Assembly: GCA_037074705.1 (NCBI GenBank)
Contig: CM073590.1
Coordinates: forward strand, 244,048,101-244,112,100
Direction of reading: 5' to 3'
Origin: Zhengitettix transpicula
Lineage: Eukaryota > Arthropoda > Insecta > Orthoptera > Tetrigidae
DNA length: 64,000 bases
The notes beneath the pieces are model-generated. The model saw nothing but the letters and a program-made list of their open reading frames with translations. It did not search any database and was not told where the DNA came from. Position numbers and translations under genes: made by a program. Below, in pieces: positions 19,562-30,047 of the stretch (positions are counted from its first letter, which is position 1; each line of letters starts with the position of its first letter).

Positions 19562-20850
19562 TTAATTAATCACAGTCCTGACTTGTTTTGGCTCTTGGTG
19601 GTTGGGTTTATTTATATCCAAAGAACTAGGAATTGCAAAGAAATCAGCACAAATGTCTGAGCAGTTATTAACTATGAAGCCCCCATACAAGGGCGACGAC
19701 AACAATGTCACAATTGGCCTTCTTCTACTCCCAGATCCGTTCAATTTCAATTTGAAGGTCTTTGCACCGCGTAATTTTTCTTGGAGTCGACTGTCACTGG
19801 CTACAGCTACATAAATGATCCAGACACATTCTCGCAGTCGGGGTCGACCTGCGAGGGATGTTCTCACGCAGGGAGAACCTTGTAGGAGAGACACGAAGGG
19901 GCTACCTTTGGGAGTGCCTTCTCCTCTCCGTTTTTGAACTAAGGTTCCCACAAGCCGAGGCACCTTGGCCTCATCTGAGAGGTGTATGTTCCGGGGTCAC
20001 AGACCTTGGGCATGCGGTAAGAGTTGTCCGCTATTCCCATTGCAATAGTCGGCCAGCTGCCTCCTAAACTGGTCGAGGCACGGAGAAGGGAATTCTGCGT
20101 CCCCACAGCAAACTCCTCTCCCGCTATCGGAAGGACGTGGGACAAGTACCCAATGTCCGACCTACCTGATGCAGGTTTTTTAGGGTTTGTCCTGCATTTC
20201 TTTATGCGAATGCCGGGTAGGATCCTTAAAATATAGCTCGGGGCCCCTAGTTAACTCTTGGCTACCTTCCTCCACCCTTCCGCATCCCCCCTTTCAAATC
20301 ACTTTCCTATGCTATAAGAGGGGAGTTGCCACTATGTGGATTACCCTATACATAGCCTGTCTACACCAAAAAAAAAAATCCTCACAGTGACTGACGTCCA
20401 GGGCGTTGAGCTCCAAGTGACGGTCCTGTGGGATTCTAAAGTCCAGCAAGATCTGGACTTGCTCATTCTTAATTGTTTTCTCTGGTTTCTGCTCCCACCA
20501 GTTGTTGTTTATCGGAAAACTGTACTTTTTACATAAATCGCCCGTGGATCACGATAGTTGATGCACCTCAAGGTATCCACATACCAGGTGTTTAACAGTT
20601 CCTTCAGCATGTCCGCATAGACTAACAATTCTAGCCTTTATAGAAGTAGTATTTAGTGCTTGATCTTCAGCTGCCAATAGGGGATCGTCCATTTCTGTAT
20701 TGCGGGTTCGTTTCTTGGACCATTATTATTCCCTTCAGATTCTGTCATTGGAGTGCCTTATTTTCTACATTTCTATTCTGTTTTTTTTGGGCACCTCTCA
20801 TTGTAGTCTTTCTTTGTTTCATTACCTTCTCTGTTCAATTCGTTCAAGAT
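19562..20850 (-). pseudogene. Non-LTR retrotransposon ORF, C-terminal part, interrupted
   Basis: Read on the minus strand from about 20740: TEMDDPLLAAEDQALNTT, then SLCGHAEGTVKHLVCGY (remains of a Cys-His box that follows the reverse transcriptase in many LINE proteins), then KKYSFPINNNWWEQKPEK, VQILLDFRIPQDRHLEL. After the inserted SINE1 the frame resumes: RECVWIIYVAVASDSRLQEK and a tail ending at a stop at 19562. The order (AAxDQAL, CxLCG..H, WWExKP, SDSRxxEK) matches the C-terminal region of a known animal LINE protein group. Frameshifts and stops show it is dead. The exact clade is not assigned. Confidence 0.65.
19846..20378 (+). mobile_element. SINE1 copy, full length, inside a LINE remnant
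   Basis: 5' hairpin CCTGCGAGGGATGTTCTCAC near 19850; 3' end ACATAGCCTGTCTACACC plus an A run. It splits two parts of the minus-strand LINE frame. Flanks TTCTCGCAGT and TCCTCACAGT may be a worn target duplication. Confidence 0.92.
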
Positions 20851-21989
20851 TTCTTCCTGACTTCCTCCTACACATGCTCTCAGATACTGCATTTCCGCTT
20901 TTACTGTTCGTTGTACTTGTATCATTCCTCTTTCGCATTTTCATCATGGTAAATACGATCTCTCTCTCTTTCTCTACATCGCTTCCTGGATGTTGTTGAC
21001 GATTGATGGCCATTTTATCTCTTGAGGTTTTCGGTACATGTCTTCCAATTAAGCTTCAGTCTATTAAACTATGCGAGCAGTGTATTACATGATTGTCAAG
21101 TGTTCTTACGACTTATCCAATGACTTGCTCTACAAATCTGGTGGTCAATTTAGTCTTGTCTTCTGCATCCTCTTTTAGAATCCAATTTTTTTTTATTTTC
21201 TTTATAATCTTCAGATGTGTTGAGTCTTCCTTATTTCAGCTCCTATACAATTCCGTATCTATTATAATTATTATTTTTTAAAACAATACAAGCGTTGCAT
21301 CCCCACATTATTAACTTAGGTAGGGGGGGGGGGCAGTGTAAGTGACTAGTGATTATGTTGAAAAATTCAGAACGTTTCATTGAATATCCAGCGGGATCTG
21401 AAGAGGTGTTAGTTCTGCCCGCTGCGGGTAGGTGGCAGCAGCGACCACGTGCGGCGCTTGAGACTTGTTGATTAACGTGTTGCATGGAGAAGGCGGACAA
21501 TAGCGTAGCGTCGGATCCAGTGAGGGCTGGAGAGGAGAAGGGAAGAGACTTTGATTTCCCCTTCACTGGAATGTGATTTACCACCCCTCACGTCCCCTTC
21601 CCCCTTGCAAAAAAAAGAGGGAAAAAAAATGTAATAATATGGAAGCTGTCCAAGTAGTGTAAAGTGATAACGCTGGCAGCTGCTGGTGACGCGAAGGCCC
21701 TGATAGCATTCAACAAACTCTCCATTCAAAGTAGAACACAGGGACAACAAATACACACACACACACACAGTGTCTCTCTGTCTCCGTTTCAGTGATCCAC
21801 ACGGTGAGGAAGAGTGAGACAGAAATAGAAAGTGAGCTGAAGACGCACCATTAAACAAGGATTTATTAAAGGGATGTTGGAAAGGTTCTTTATTCCGGTT
21901 AAGGAAAACAAAAATGCACGTTTAAATGTCATTAGATGGAAGGAACGGTTTACTGGACTCTTATTAAAGACAATATAAAAAAAAATATT
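20851..21989. other. Mostly unassigned; possible LINE continuation at left
   Basis: 20851-21013 may extend the LINE but I could not align it with confidence. An 11-base G run is at 21323-21333, a (CA)n near 21750, and a GC-richer patch near 21415-21480. The 113- and 128-residue minus frames have no recognised domain. Confidence 0.35.
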
Positions 21990-22495
21990 GGGAGGGTAAT
22001 CACCGTTTTAAATGCCCCTTTAATAGCATACGAAGAGATTTGAAAGGGGGATGGGAAAAGGTAGAGGAAGGTAGCTAAGGGTTAATTGGGGCCCCCGGGC
22101 TATGGTTTAAGGATCCTACCCGGCATTCGCCTAAAAGTGACGCAGCGAAAACCCTAGAAAACCTGCATCAGGTAAGTCAGACACTTGTGGTACTTGTCCC
22201 ACGCCTTTCCGATGGCGGGAGGTGGGTTTCCTGCGGGGACGCAGCATTCCTTTATCCGTGCCTCCACCAGTTTCGGAGACAGCTGGCCGACTGATCCAAT
22301 GGGAACAGGGAACAACTCTTAATCGTATGCCCAAGGTCTACGACGCAGTAGCATACACCTTTCAAAACAGGCCGAGGTGCGTGTGGGAACCTTAGTTCAA
22401 GGAAACCGGAGAGAGGAGAAGGCATCCCCAAATATAATCACCTCAGGAGATCTCATGGAAGGTTCGCCTGCGAGAGAACAGCCCTCGCGGGCTTC
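21990..22495 (-). mobile_element. SINE1 copy, near full length
   Basis: 3' end at left (GGGTAATCACCGTTTTAAAT, CCCCTTTAATAGCATACGAA) and 5' hairpin at right (GCCTGCGAGAGAACAGCCCT). Several indels in the middle. Confidence 0.85.
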
Positions 22496-22504
22496 CTTGA
22501 TCGT

Positions 22505-22812
22505 AGGTCGTGCAGAAGAAGGTGTAGACAGGCTGTGTATAGGCTAATCCACATAGTTGAAACTCCCCTCTTATAGCATAGGAAAGTGATTTGAAAGAGG
22601 GGATGCGGAAAGGTGGATAATGGTAGCCAAGCGTAACTAGGGCCCACGGGCTATGGTTTGAGGATCCTACCCGGCATTCGCCTAAAAGAAATGCAGGACA
22701 AACCCCAGAAAACCCTGCATCAGGTAGGTCGGGCATTGGGTACTTGTCCCACACCCTTCCGATAACGGGAGAGGAGTTTGCTGTGGGGACGCAGCATTCC
22801 CTTCTCCGGCCC
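22505..22812 (-). mobile_element. SINE1 copy with (CTT)-type tail, 5' truncated
   Basis: Starts at left with AGAAGAAGGTGTAGACAGGC, the inverse of the CTACACCTTCTTCTTC tail, and breaks at GCATTCCCTTCTCCGGCCCC. Same orientation as the adjacent copy. Confidence 0.85.
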
Positions 22813-23157
22813 CAGGTTCTTACATAAATGTAGGGTTTGAAATATGGCAACAACTGTGAGTACCTACGTACGGGAAGGAAGGATGTGAGCAAGGGAATGA
22901 AGAAGAAATTGGAATTTGGGAGTTTGAAGGAAACAATCAGTCGGCGTGAGGGAAAATGGAGTGGACGGTGGCCAGAATGAAGCGGAGGTCGACCGACCAG
23001 CCATACATGTTCAGTTTCCCCGAGGACCGATCACGACCAAATTCTCTTACGGAGCCTTTTGTTACCATCTGAGGCATCACGACTATCTGAATCGGAAATC
23101 CGCGAGTTCTGCCGACGTGAAACACGGGGAACTGCAGACCAAACACAACAGCCGACC
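22813..23157. other. Unassigned, moderately GC-rich
   Basis: Overlapping frames on both strands (plus 22946-23290, minus 22937-23146) without a recognised domain. Confidence 0.3.
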
Positions 23158-23250
23158 TCCTGTGGTGCAGGGGTCAGCGGGACTGCCTCGCATCATAGAG
23201 GTCCCGGATTCGAATCGCGGCGAGGCCATGGATGTTTGTGTGCGTGAGAG
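23158..23250 (+). mobile_element. SINE2 head fragment (tRNA-like)
   Basis: GTGGTGCAGGGGTCAGCGGG, CTGCCTCGCATCATAGAGGT and CCCGGATTCGAATC followed by GCGGC. The last is a good polymerase III B-box-like sequence. ATGGATGTTTGTGTGCGT follows as in the copy at 34477; the body is lost. Confidence 0.65.
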
Positions 23251-23744
23251 AAACTCTCGTCAAATCAGTCCACCGACAAAGAAATGTTAGTTTCCATAAT
23301 GAGTGAACAACAACAGGTGAACTCCACATCACTGCACTTGCTCAAGAGACTCACTGTGTCACTCTGCTATTCCAGTATTAGCCTCTAGCATGGAGCCGGG
23401 GATTAAGTCGCCCCTCGATTCTGCTCACGTAAGCTATTGTTATGGAAGAGGTGGATGACGACCGAATTCCTGAAAGCCTCCGCCTTCAGGAAGGGGAAAC
23501 ACCGAGCGGTTGTTTCATCGGGATTTCAGCAGTGGCAACATTTATGAAAATATGGAAGAACCGCGACAGAGGCATGAAGTCAAAGGCGAATAGAAGGATG
23601 ATTGTAGAAAGGGGTTCTTAAAGGAAAAACTGAAACTACAGTTGATCAATTTGTATTTATGGAGACTGACTCGCAAGGATGGGAGCCATTTTGATTTTCG
23701 GTTGAGTAAAACTAGGATTTAGAAATAAAAAATTACTGCTGATT
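23251..23744. other. Unassigned stretch
   Basis: Nothing recognised on either strand. Confidence 0.35.
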
Positions 23745-24100
23745 GTAGATCAATAATAAGAAAGATAGCTAAATACAGAAAAAAGGAGCGATGATATAAA
23801 TACCAAACAATGTTTCTGGGATCCTTGTCCCTTTTTCCAGGTGCTAAGAAGAGCCTAGAGAGACACAACTTCACTCTTCCGTTCACAAAACTCAAAATCC
23901 TAAGTACAACGTGGTAGTAATTTAGGATTTGGAGTATTATAAATATAACCTTTTGAGTTTTGTCAGCTGACTAGTGCGGTTGAGTCGCTCTAGGCTCTTC
24001 TTAGCACCTGAAGGAAGGAAGGTACAAGGAGCCCAGAAACGTGTGGTTTTCATGCTTGTTTGTCTGTATTTGGCTATCTATATTATTATTAAAACTAGGA
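23745..24100. repeat. Family A foldback element, both arms
   Basis: Left arm from TAATAAGAAAGATAGCTAAA to AGAAGAGCCTAGAGAGACAC; right arm GTCGCTCTAGGCTCTTCTTA to TCTGTATTTGGCTATCTATA. Central spacer about 100 bp with its own inverse patch (AATCCTAAG ... TTTAGGATT). Both cores are altered: left CTGGAAA, right CTGAAGG, so neither fits CTGANGA. Confidence 0.85.
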
Positions 24101-24284
24101 TTTTATTTGTGTTGAGGACACCAGCAAGGTGCAAACCTACTTGTTTCAGTCTCAGCCTCGTGATAATTCACAGACGGAGATGAAAGAAAATGCAATAGGA
24201 AAGGATCAATAAAAACATATAAACGCAAACATTTCACCAATATTACTTAGCATGATTTTGTTCAATTCAAACATGATAATTAAG

Positions 24285-24515
24285 TGTAACCCACAACGTA
24301 GCTGCCTACGATAGAATACGAAGGGATAGAGAAATGAGATGCGGCAGGTAGAGCAAGGGTTAACCACGATCATCTGGAAACAATATGAGGATCAATTCTC
24401 CTACATGTGAAGCAGAGAAACTAATGAGAAATATCCATCAGGAAGGTCGAGCTCTCGGCACTCCGGTTCCACGTCCTTCCGATAACTAAAGGTTGGGTTT
24501 CTCCTGTGACGACTA
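24285..24515 (-). mobile_element. SINE1 copy, ancient
   Basis: Order preserved but strongly changed: CCCACAACGTAGCTGCCTAC, AGCAAGGGTTAACCACGATC, GAAATATCCATCAGGAAGGT, CACGTCCTTCCGATAACT. Probably the oldest copy in this cluster. Confidence 0.5.
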
Positions 24516-24582
24516 CGTCGGTGGATTTTTGCAGCTTTTACAGTATGGTCTTTTTTTATAGGTTAATAGGCTACTGGAGGGA

Positions 24583-24833
24583 AATCACCTCTCTCCCGCT
24601 ATCGGAATGGCGTGGGACAAGTACCAAATGCCCGACCTACCTTACGCAGGTTTTTCTCGGAATCACTTTTAGGAGAATTGCCGGGTAGGATCCTTAAAAC
24701 TACAGATCGGGGACCCTAGTTAACCCTTGGCTACCTTCCTCTACCCTTCCGCATCCCCCCTTTCACTCTCTTATCTATGTTATAAGAGGGGAGTTGCCAC
24801 TATGTGGATTATCCTAGACATAGCCTGTTTTTT
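24583..24833 (+). mobile_element. SINE1 copy, 5' truncated
   Basis: From CACCTCTCTCCCGCTATCGG to GACATAGCCTGTTTTTTTTA. Its 3' end meets the 3' end of the next, inverted copy. Confidence 0.85.
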
Positions 24834-25345
24834 TTAGAGCAACAGGCTACATGAGGGTAATCCACATTGGGCCCTTTAATATCATAGGAAGGGATTTGAA
24901 AGGGGCGATACGAAAGGGTAGAAGAAGGTAGCCAAAGGTTAAATAGGGCCCCCGGACTATAATTTAAGGATTCTACCCGGCATTCGCCTAAAGAAATGCA
25001 GGGAAAACCCTAGAGAAACCTGCATCAGGTAGGTTGGGCATTGGGTACTTGTCCCACGCCCTTCCGATAGCGAGAGAGGAGTTTGCTGTGGGGTCGCAGC
25101 ATTCCCTTCTCCGTGCCTCGACTAGTTTAGGAGGCAGCTGGCCGACTATTCCCATGGGAATAGCGGACAACTCTTACCGTATGCCTAAGGTCTGTACCCC
25201 GGAACATACACCTCTCAGAACAGGGCGAGGTGCCTCGGCTTGTGGGAACCTTAGTTCAAAAACGGAGAGGAAAAGGCATCCCCAAAGGTAGCCCCTTCGT
25301 ATTTCTCCTACAAGGTTCTGCCTGCGAGAGAACATCCCTCGCTGG
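24834..25345 (-). mobile_element. SINE1 copy, near full length
   Basis: 3' end at left (GCAACAGGCTACATGAGGGT), 5' hairpin at right (CCTGCGAGAGAACATCCCTC). Tail to tail with the copy at left and head to head with the copy at right. Confidence 0.9.
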
Positions 25346-25405
25346 TTACGAGCGAGAGAATCCTCTCGCAGGCTTTTTATCGAAATTTAGACATAGCCTG
25401 TCTAC
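25346..25405 (+). mobile_element. SINE1 scraps between two head-to-head copies
   Basis: Contains another 5' hairpin piece (GCGAGAGAATCCTCTCGCAG) and a 3' tail piece (GACATAGCCTGTCTACA). Confidence 0.55.
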
Positions 25406-25929
25406 AGCTTCTTGTCTCGGAGGCAGAACCTTTTAGGAGAGATACGAAGGGGCTACCTTTGGGTATGCCTTTTCCTCTCCGTTTTTGAACTAAGGTTCCC
25501 ACAAGCCGAGGCACCTCGGCCTGTTTTGAGAGGTGTATGTTCCGGGGTCACAGACCTTGGGCATACGGTAAGAGTTGTCCGCTATTCCCATTGGAATATC
25601 GGCCAGCTGCCTCCTAAACTGGTCGAGGCGCGGAGAAGGGAATGTTGCGTCCCCATAGCAAACTCCTCTCGCGCTATCGGAAGGGCGTGGGACAAGTACC
25701 CAATGCCCGACGTACCTGATGCAGGTTTTTCTAAGGTTTTCCCTGCATTTCTTTAGGCGAATGCCGGGTAGGATCCTTAAAATATAGCCCGGAAGCCGTA
25801 GTTAACCCTTGGCTACCTTCCTCTACCCTTCCGCATCCCGCCTTTCAAATCCCTTTCCTATGCTATAAGAGGGGAGTTGCCCAATGTGGATCACCCTCAT
25901 GTAGCCTGTTTCCCTAAAAAAAAAAAAAT
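25406..25929 (+). mobile_element. SINE1 copy, near full length
   Basis: From TTGTCTCGGAGGCAGAACCT to CATGTAGCCTGTTTCCC plus A run. The 5' hairpin is incomplete. Confidence 0.9.
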
Positions 25930-26195
25930 CTTTTTCTAATCCGCGTGGTGGCAACTCGCCTGCAGTAGTATCGATAGAGATTCGAAAAGGAGGTGCGCAA
26001 GTGATAGCCAAGGGTTGGCTGGAGGCCTCGGGCATATTTTTAAAGGATCTTACCAGCACTCTCTTAAATGTGAAGCTGAGAAACCAGAGAAAAACCTGCA
26101 ACAGGTGGGTGTGGTTCTTGGTACTTGATCCCACGCCCTGCAGTGGGGGGAAGCTGTGTGGCCGCAGCATTTCCTTCTCCATGCCTCGATCGTAT
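25930..26195 (-). mobile_element. SINE1 copy, diverged
   Basis: CTAATCCGCGTGGTGGCAAC, AAAGGATCTTACCAGCACTC, GAAAAACCTGCAACAGGTGG and CATTTCCTTCTCCATGCCTC keep the SINE1 order with many changes. It begins right after the A tail of the previous copy. Confidence 0.65.
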
Positions 26196-27004
26196 GTTTC
26201 TTCTTGCAGCAAAATATTACCATAAGCTGTAAGGAGTTTTCTTGAGATAAAACTACGAGTCTCCAGCACTCTTTGATATAAAACACGGCTGTTACAGAAT
26301 TTAGAACATTTAATACAAGAATTGGAGGATTCACTAAAATACCATCTAGGTTGAAAAAAACTACACGACTCTTTGTAAATTGTGAACCTCGCACCGTTTC
26401 CACGCCACAGCCTCCTCATCCAAAGCTGAAATCTACGCCCACGAATTTTTAAAAGATTTCCGATAACGGCTTTTTTTTAAAATATACAATAGAAGGGTAG
26501 GTTTGTGTGGGTTTTATGAATGATTTATAGATCTCCTGCTCCCTCTCTTCCTGGCTCTGCATTAACGATTTTCGTTACAACACTCCGTAGGCGTAAAAAT
26601 TGTCACTGTACAGCGTCACAAAATACAGCACGTTCTCTCGCCTCATCAACATGCAAAAAAAAAGGCGCGTGAGACAATGTCGTATTATTTAATCTTGAAA
26701 GAGTGAACGTTAGAGGGAAAATAACCCCGAGAAGACACTGGCACACGTGAGCGGAAGTGAGATGAGGAAAAACCATGAAATATATTCACGATCTTGAAAT
26801 GAGAAGCACGGGCGAAGGAGAAAACACTAATACAACAGATTTGAGGAAACTGGAACAGAAAAAGGAATAGAGACAAATCAAAGTCCGCACGTCGCTTGGC
26901 ATCGAGAGATTTTGGGCATTTTATTACGATACACACAGGCGGTTAATCAGAATTCTCTCAGTGACATTGTTAAGAAAACGGTCGGACCGATTTCGATTAA
27001 TCTT
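26196..27004. other. Unassigned stretch
   Basis: The minus frame 26050-26419 runs out of SINE1 into unique sequence without a recognised domain. No other feature seen. Confidence 0.35.
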
Positions 27005-27370
27005 TTTCTTCGTTAATGAATAAGACAGATAAGCAATTCAGACAAAAAAAGGGTAATATAAATACCACATAACGTTTCTGGGATCCTTGTGCCTTTCGTC
27101 AGGTGCTAAGAAGAGCATGGAGCGATACAACTGCACTGGTCAGTTGACAATACTCAAAAGTTTTTTGTGTAAAATTTCAACGTCTTTTCGACATAGGAGG
27201 AGGGAGCACCCTTAGGTTTTTTTAGTATTGTCAACTGACAAGCGCAGTTGTTTCTCTAGGCTCTTCTTAGCACCTGACGAAAGGGACAAGGATCCCAGAA
27301 ACGCTGTGTGGTATTTATATTACCCTTTTTGTCTCAATTGGCTGTCTTTCTTATTCGTAATTATATTTAT
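27005..27370. repeat. Family A foldback element, both arms well kept
   Basis: Left arm: AATGAATAAGACAGATAAGC, AATACCACATAACGTTTCTG; right arm ends GTTCTTCTTAG-type region, GCAC at 27270, CTGACGA at 27274, AAGGGACAAGGATCCCA, GAAAC at 27298, GCT, GTGT. The plus core keeps both catalytic boxes and a GGGA/TCCC stem, but the cleavage triplet is GCT instead of GTT. The left arm keeps GTT on the minus strand. Confidence 0.9.
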
Positions 27371-27384
27371 TAAAATGAAAAATT

Positions 27385-27690
27385 TACGTCTGATTGAAAA
27401 TTAATAATAAGACAGACAGCCAAAAACAGACAAAAGAGGTGATAATAATAATAGCACACAACATTTCTGAAAGCCTTGTTCCCTTCTTCAGGTGCAGTAA
27501 AACGAAAGGTGCCTAGTGAGACTTTTCAGTTTTGTCAACCGACTAGTGCAGTTGTGATTCTCCAGGTTCTTGCGCTTTTTCTGCACCTGAAGATAGGAAC
27601 AAGGCTTCCAGAAACGTTGTGTGCTATTAATGTTATCACCTCATTTGTCTGTATTTGGTTATCTTTATTATTACTAATTATATTTATGTT
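27385..27690. repeat. Family A variant foldback; likely source of satellite A
   Basis: Left arm TTTACGTCTGATTGAAAATT, CACACAACATTTCTGAAAGC, CTTGTTCCCTTCTTCAGGTG; right arm CTTGCGCTTTTTCTGCACCT, AGATAGGAACAAGGCTTCCA, AAACGTTGTGTGCTATTAAT. Unlike other family A members it has CTTCAGGTGCAG and CTGCACCTGAAGATAG, exactly the blocks found in each satellite A monomer. Confidence 0.88.
27583..27622 (+). ncRNA. Best hammerhead-ribozyme-like motif in the window
   Basis: In order: GCAC (27583-27586), core CTGAAGA (27587-27593), T, A, stem GGAA, loop CAAGGC, stem TTCC, A, core GAAAC (27611-27615), triplet GTT, GTGT (27619-27622). GCAC pairs with GTGT (stem I, one G-U pair), GGAA pairs with TTCC and the flanking T with A (stem II with one bulged A). 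CTGANGA and GAAA are the invariant hammerhead boxes. Stem III would have to form between two copies through the palindrome ACGT-like AACGTT, as proposed for minimal hammerheads. Activity is untested. Confidence 0.5.
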
Positions 27691-28149
27691 GCACATGTGC
27701 CAAATTGGCTTTGGTCCCGTTGGCCATTTATTTGGGTTACTTTTTCCGGATTTTATTCAGAAAAATACATCTTAAAAAATTCAGTTTAAAAAAATACAAG
27801 AAATCAACCACAGAAGGGTTAAATCAGAAAGTCTTGAATGGAATTGGGGAGTGTGTAGAACATTATGGCGGGACACTGACTAAAAGAAAGGCTGGTTAAA
27901 TTAGCAATGCAGGGAAGTCTGTGGGGGTAAGACTAGAAAAGGAAAACCAAGGTTAGCATATGTCAGGCCTATATGGTGGGTGCATTTCAGCTGTAATAGT
28001 TATTTATAGGTGAAAAGATTAGCACAGGAGGGATTAACAGTATGTGAAACCGTCGCCATTTTGTCTGCAGATGGTGCACTTTAGTTTGATATCGCTAGAT
28101 ATATTCTTATTGATGTGTATAACAACGAAGAAAAAGTGAAAATGAAAAA
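27691..28149. other. Unassigned stretch
   Basis: The plus frames 27476-27775 and 27705-27899 begin in or beside the foldback repeat and have no recognised domain. Confidence 0.35.
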
Positions 28150-28440
28150 AAGTACGTCTGATTGAAAAGAATGAATAATAAAGACAGCCAATTGAGACAT
28201 AAAGGGTAATATAAATACCACACAACGTTTCTGGGATCCTTGTTCCTTTCGTCAGGTGCTAAGAAGAGCCTAGAGAAACACAACTGTGCTTTTCAGTTGA
28301 CAACACTCAAAAGCTTAGCACGTGAGGAAAGGGACAAGGATCCCAGAAACGTTGTGTGGTTTTTATATTACCCTTTTTGTTTGTATTTGAATGTCTTTCT
28401 TATCATTAATTCTCAATCAGATGTGAATTTTTCATTTCAA
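28150..28440. repeat. Family A foldback element, short centre
   Basis: Left arm TACGTCTGATTGAAAAGAAT and ATACCACACAACGTTTCTGG; minus-strand core at 28220-28259 has CTGACGA, GAAAC, GTT and matching GCAC/GTGT. The right arm at 28320 keeps GGGA/TCCC, GAAAC and GTT but reads GTGAGGA in place of CTGACGA. The two arms are damaged at different positions. Confidence 0.88.
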
Positions 28441-29130
28441 TAAATATAATTAGGTCTCATGTATCAAGCATTCCCATTAATTGGATAATTATTATTTTAG
28501 GGCAATTAGAATACCCCGAGGAAGACCCTTAAATTTTCTTTATTTAAATTTTTTTTTTACAAAAAAAAACCAGATAAATTAAATATTTTGAATATGAGCG
28601 GCACGTAGAACAATCTGTCCTGAGGGGGGGTTGACTCACAGAAAGTTCGGGCAGGCATGTTTTAACCTGGCCACGGATTTCCTTTAAGTCCATGTTGTTT
28701 CATATCTGCATCACAATTTAATCACGCTTAAAAACCAACAGCTGTCTCTAGGGGGGTGATACTAAGAGTTATGTTGCATATCTGCTGCACTAGGCACTAA
28801 AGGGTTAAGACTCAATCTGATTATCCGCAGCCTTCTGTTACACAACATGTCAAAGAATTCAGTTCTTGCACTGCCAAGTTTCTCTCCCACACAAGGGCAC
28901 GCTCCAGAAGAAACGTTTCATATTGTCCAAACTTATATGTAGGAAAATTCGTCTTTTAAACTAAAGCTTTCATTGCTTGTGCTATACGACTTTCTTATAT
29001 CTACTATCATTCTCTTCGTTTGATTACAGTCTTTCACTTTAGTATTGTTTCATATGATATTAGGTTTGTTACCAGTTACCTTAAGTCTCTTTATTAAAAT
29101 TGTTTTATAAATCAAAGATTGAAAATGTCT
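28441..29130. other. Unassigned AT-rich stretch
   Basis: T and A runs near 28550-28570; no gene or known repeat seen. Confidence 0.4.
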
Positions 29131-29525
29131 GTTTTGAGAGGTGTATATTTCGGGGTCGCAGAACTTGGGCATACTGTAAGAGTTGTCCGCTATTACTATT
29201 GGAATAGTCGGCCAGCTGCCTCCTAAACTGGTCGAGGCACGGAGAAGGGAAGGCTGCGTCCCCACAGCAAACTCCTCTCCCGCTATCCAGGGAAGGGCGT
29301 GGGACAAGTACCAAATGCCCGACATACCTGATGTAGGTTTTTATAGGGTTTGTCCTGCATTACTTTTAGACGAATGCAGGGTAGGATCCTTAAACTATAG
29401 CCCTAGTTAACCCTTGGCTACCTTCCTCCACCCTTCCGCATCCCCCCTTTCAAATCCCTTTCCTATCCTATAAGAGGGGAGTTGCCACTATGTGGATTAC
29501 CCTATACGTAGCCTGTCTAGACCGA
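29131..29525 (+). mobile_element. SINE1 copy, 5' truncated
   Basis: From GTTTTGAGAGGTGTATATTT to TATACGTAGCCTGTCTAGAC. A 3-base insertion lies in the CGCTATC box (CGCTATCCAGGG). Confidence 0.88.
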
Positions 29526-30008
29526 AAAGAAAATACAGTACATATAGATTCAAACTTATCTTCGTATCTCCTCTACGACACCAATTTAATTCTCAAACGA
29601 ACTCATCTTAGATTTAACAAAATTAAATGTAGAGGCCCCACGAGGAATTATTACTTATACGCCTGGTATATTTAATACTAACAACGTAGATCGTCGATGA
29701 GAAAACAAGCTTTTGTCTCCGAACAACGGAGAAACACGCCTTGGGGGCTTCCTTCAAAGGAATTTCAAATGAGATCTGCTTTACGGAACTTTTAAACTTT
29801 AAATCTGCTGAGGAAAATAAAAAGAAATTAATATTGGCTGCTTTGTGTGAAACGTCACTGAGGAAAAGATAAAGTCTTTGTCTAAAGCAATTACAAAAGT
29901 TAAGAATCGTTTGATGGAGACAAGAAGAACCCAGCTCGTACAAGGTTCAGGCAATTCCTGTTTATCCCATCCCAGAATCCATGCTAAGGTCGATTTACTT
30001 CAACTGGT

Positions 30009-30044
<36 letters not shown>
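29526..30044. other. Unassigned stretch ending in (AT)n
   Basis: The minus frame 29623-29943 has no recognised domain. An alternating AT run of about 32 bases at 30012-30044 is the insertion target of the following LTR. Confidence 0.4.

Positions 30045-30047
<3 letters not shown>

Noticed and set aside
20656..21281. Hydrophobic plus-strand frames as a membrane protein
   Set aside because: They are antisense or adjacent to a LINE remnant and reflect T-rich sequence.
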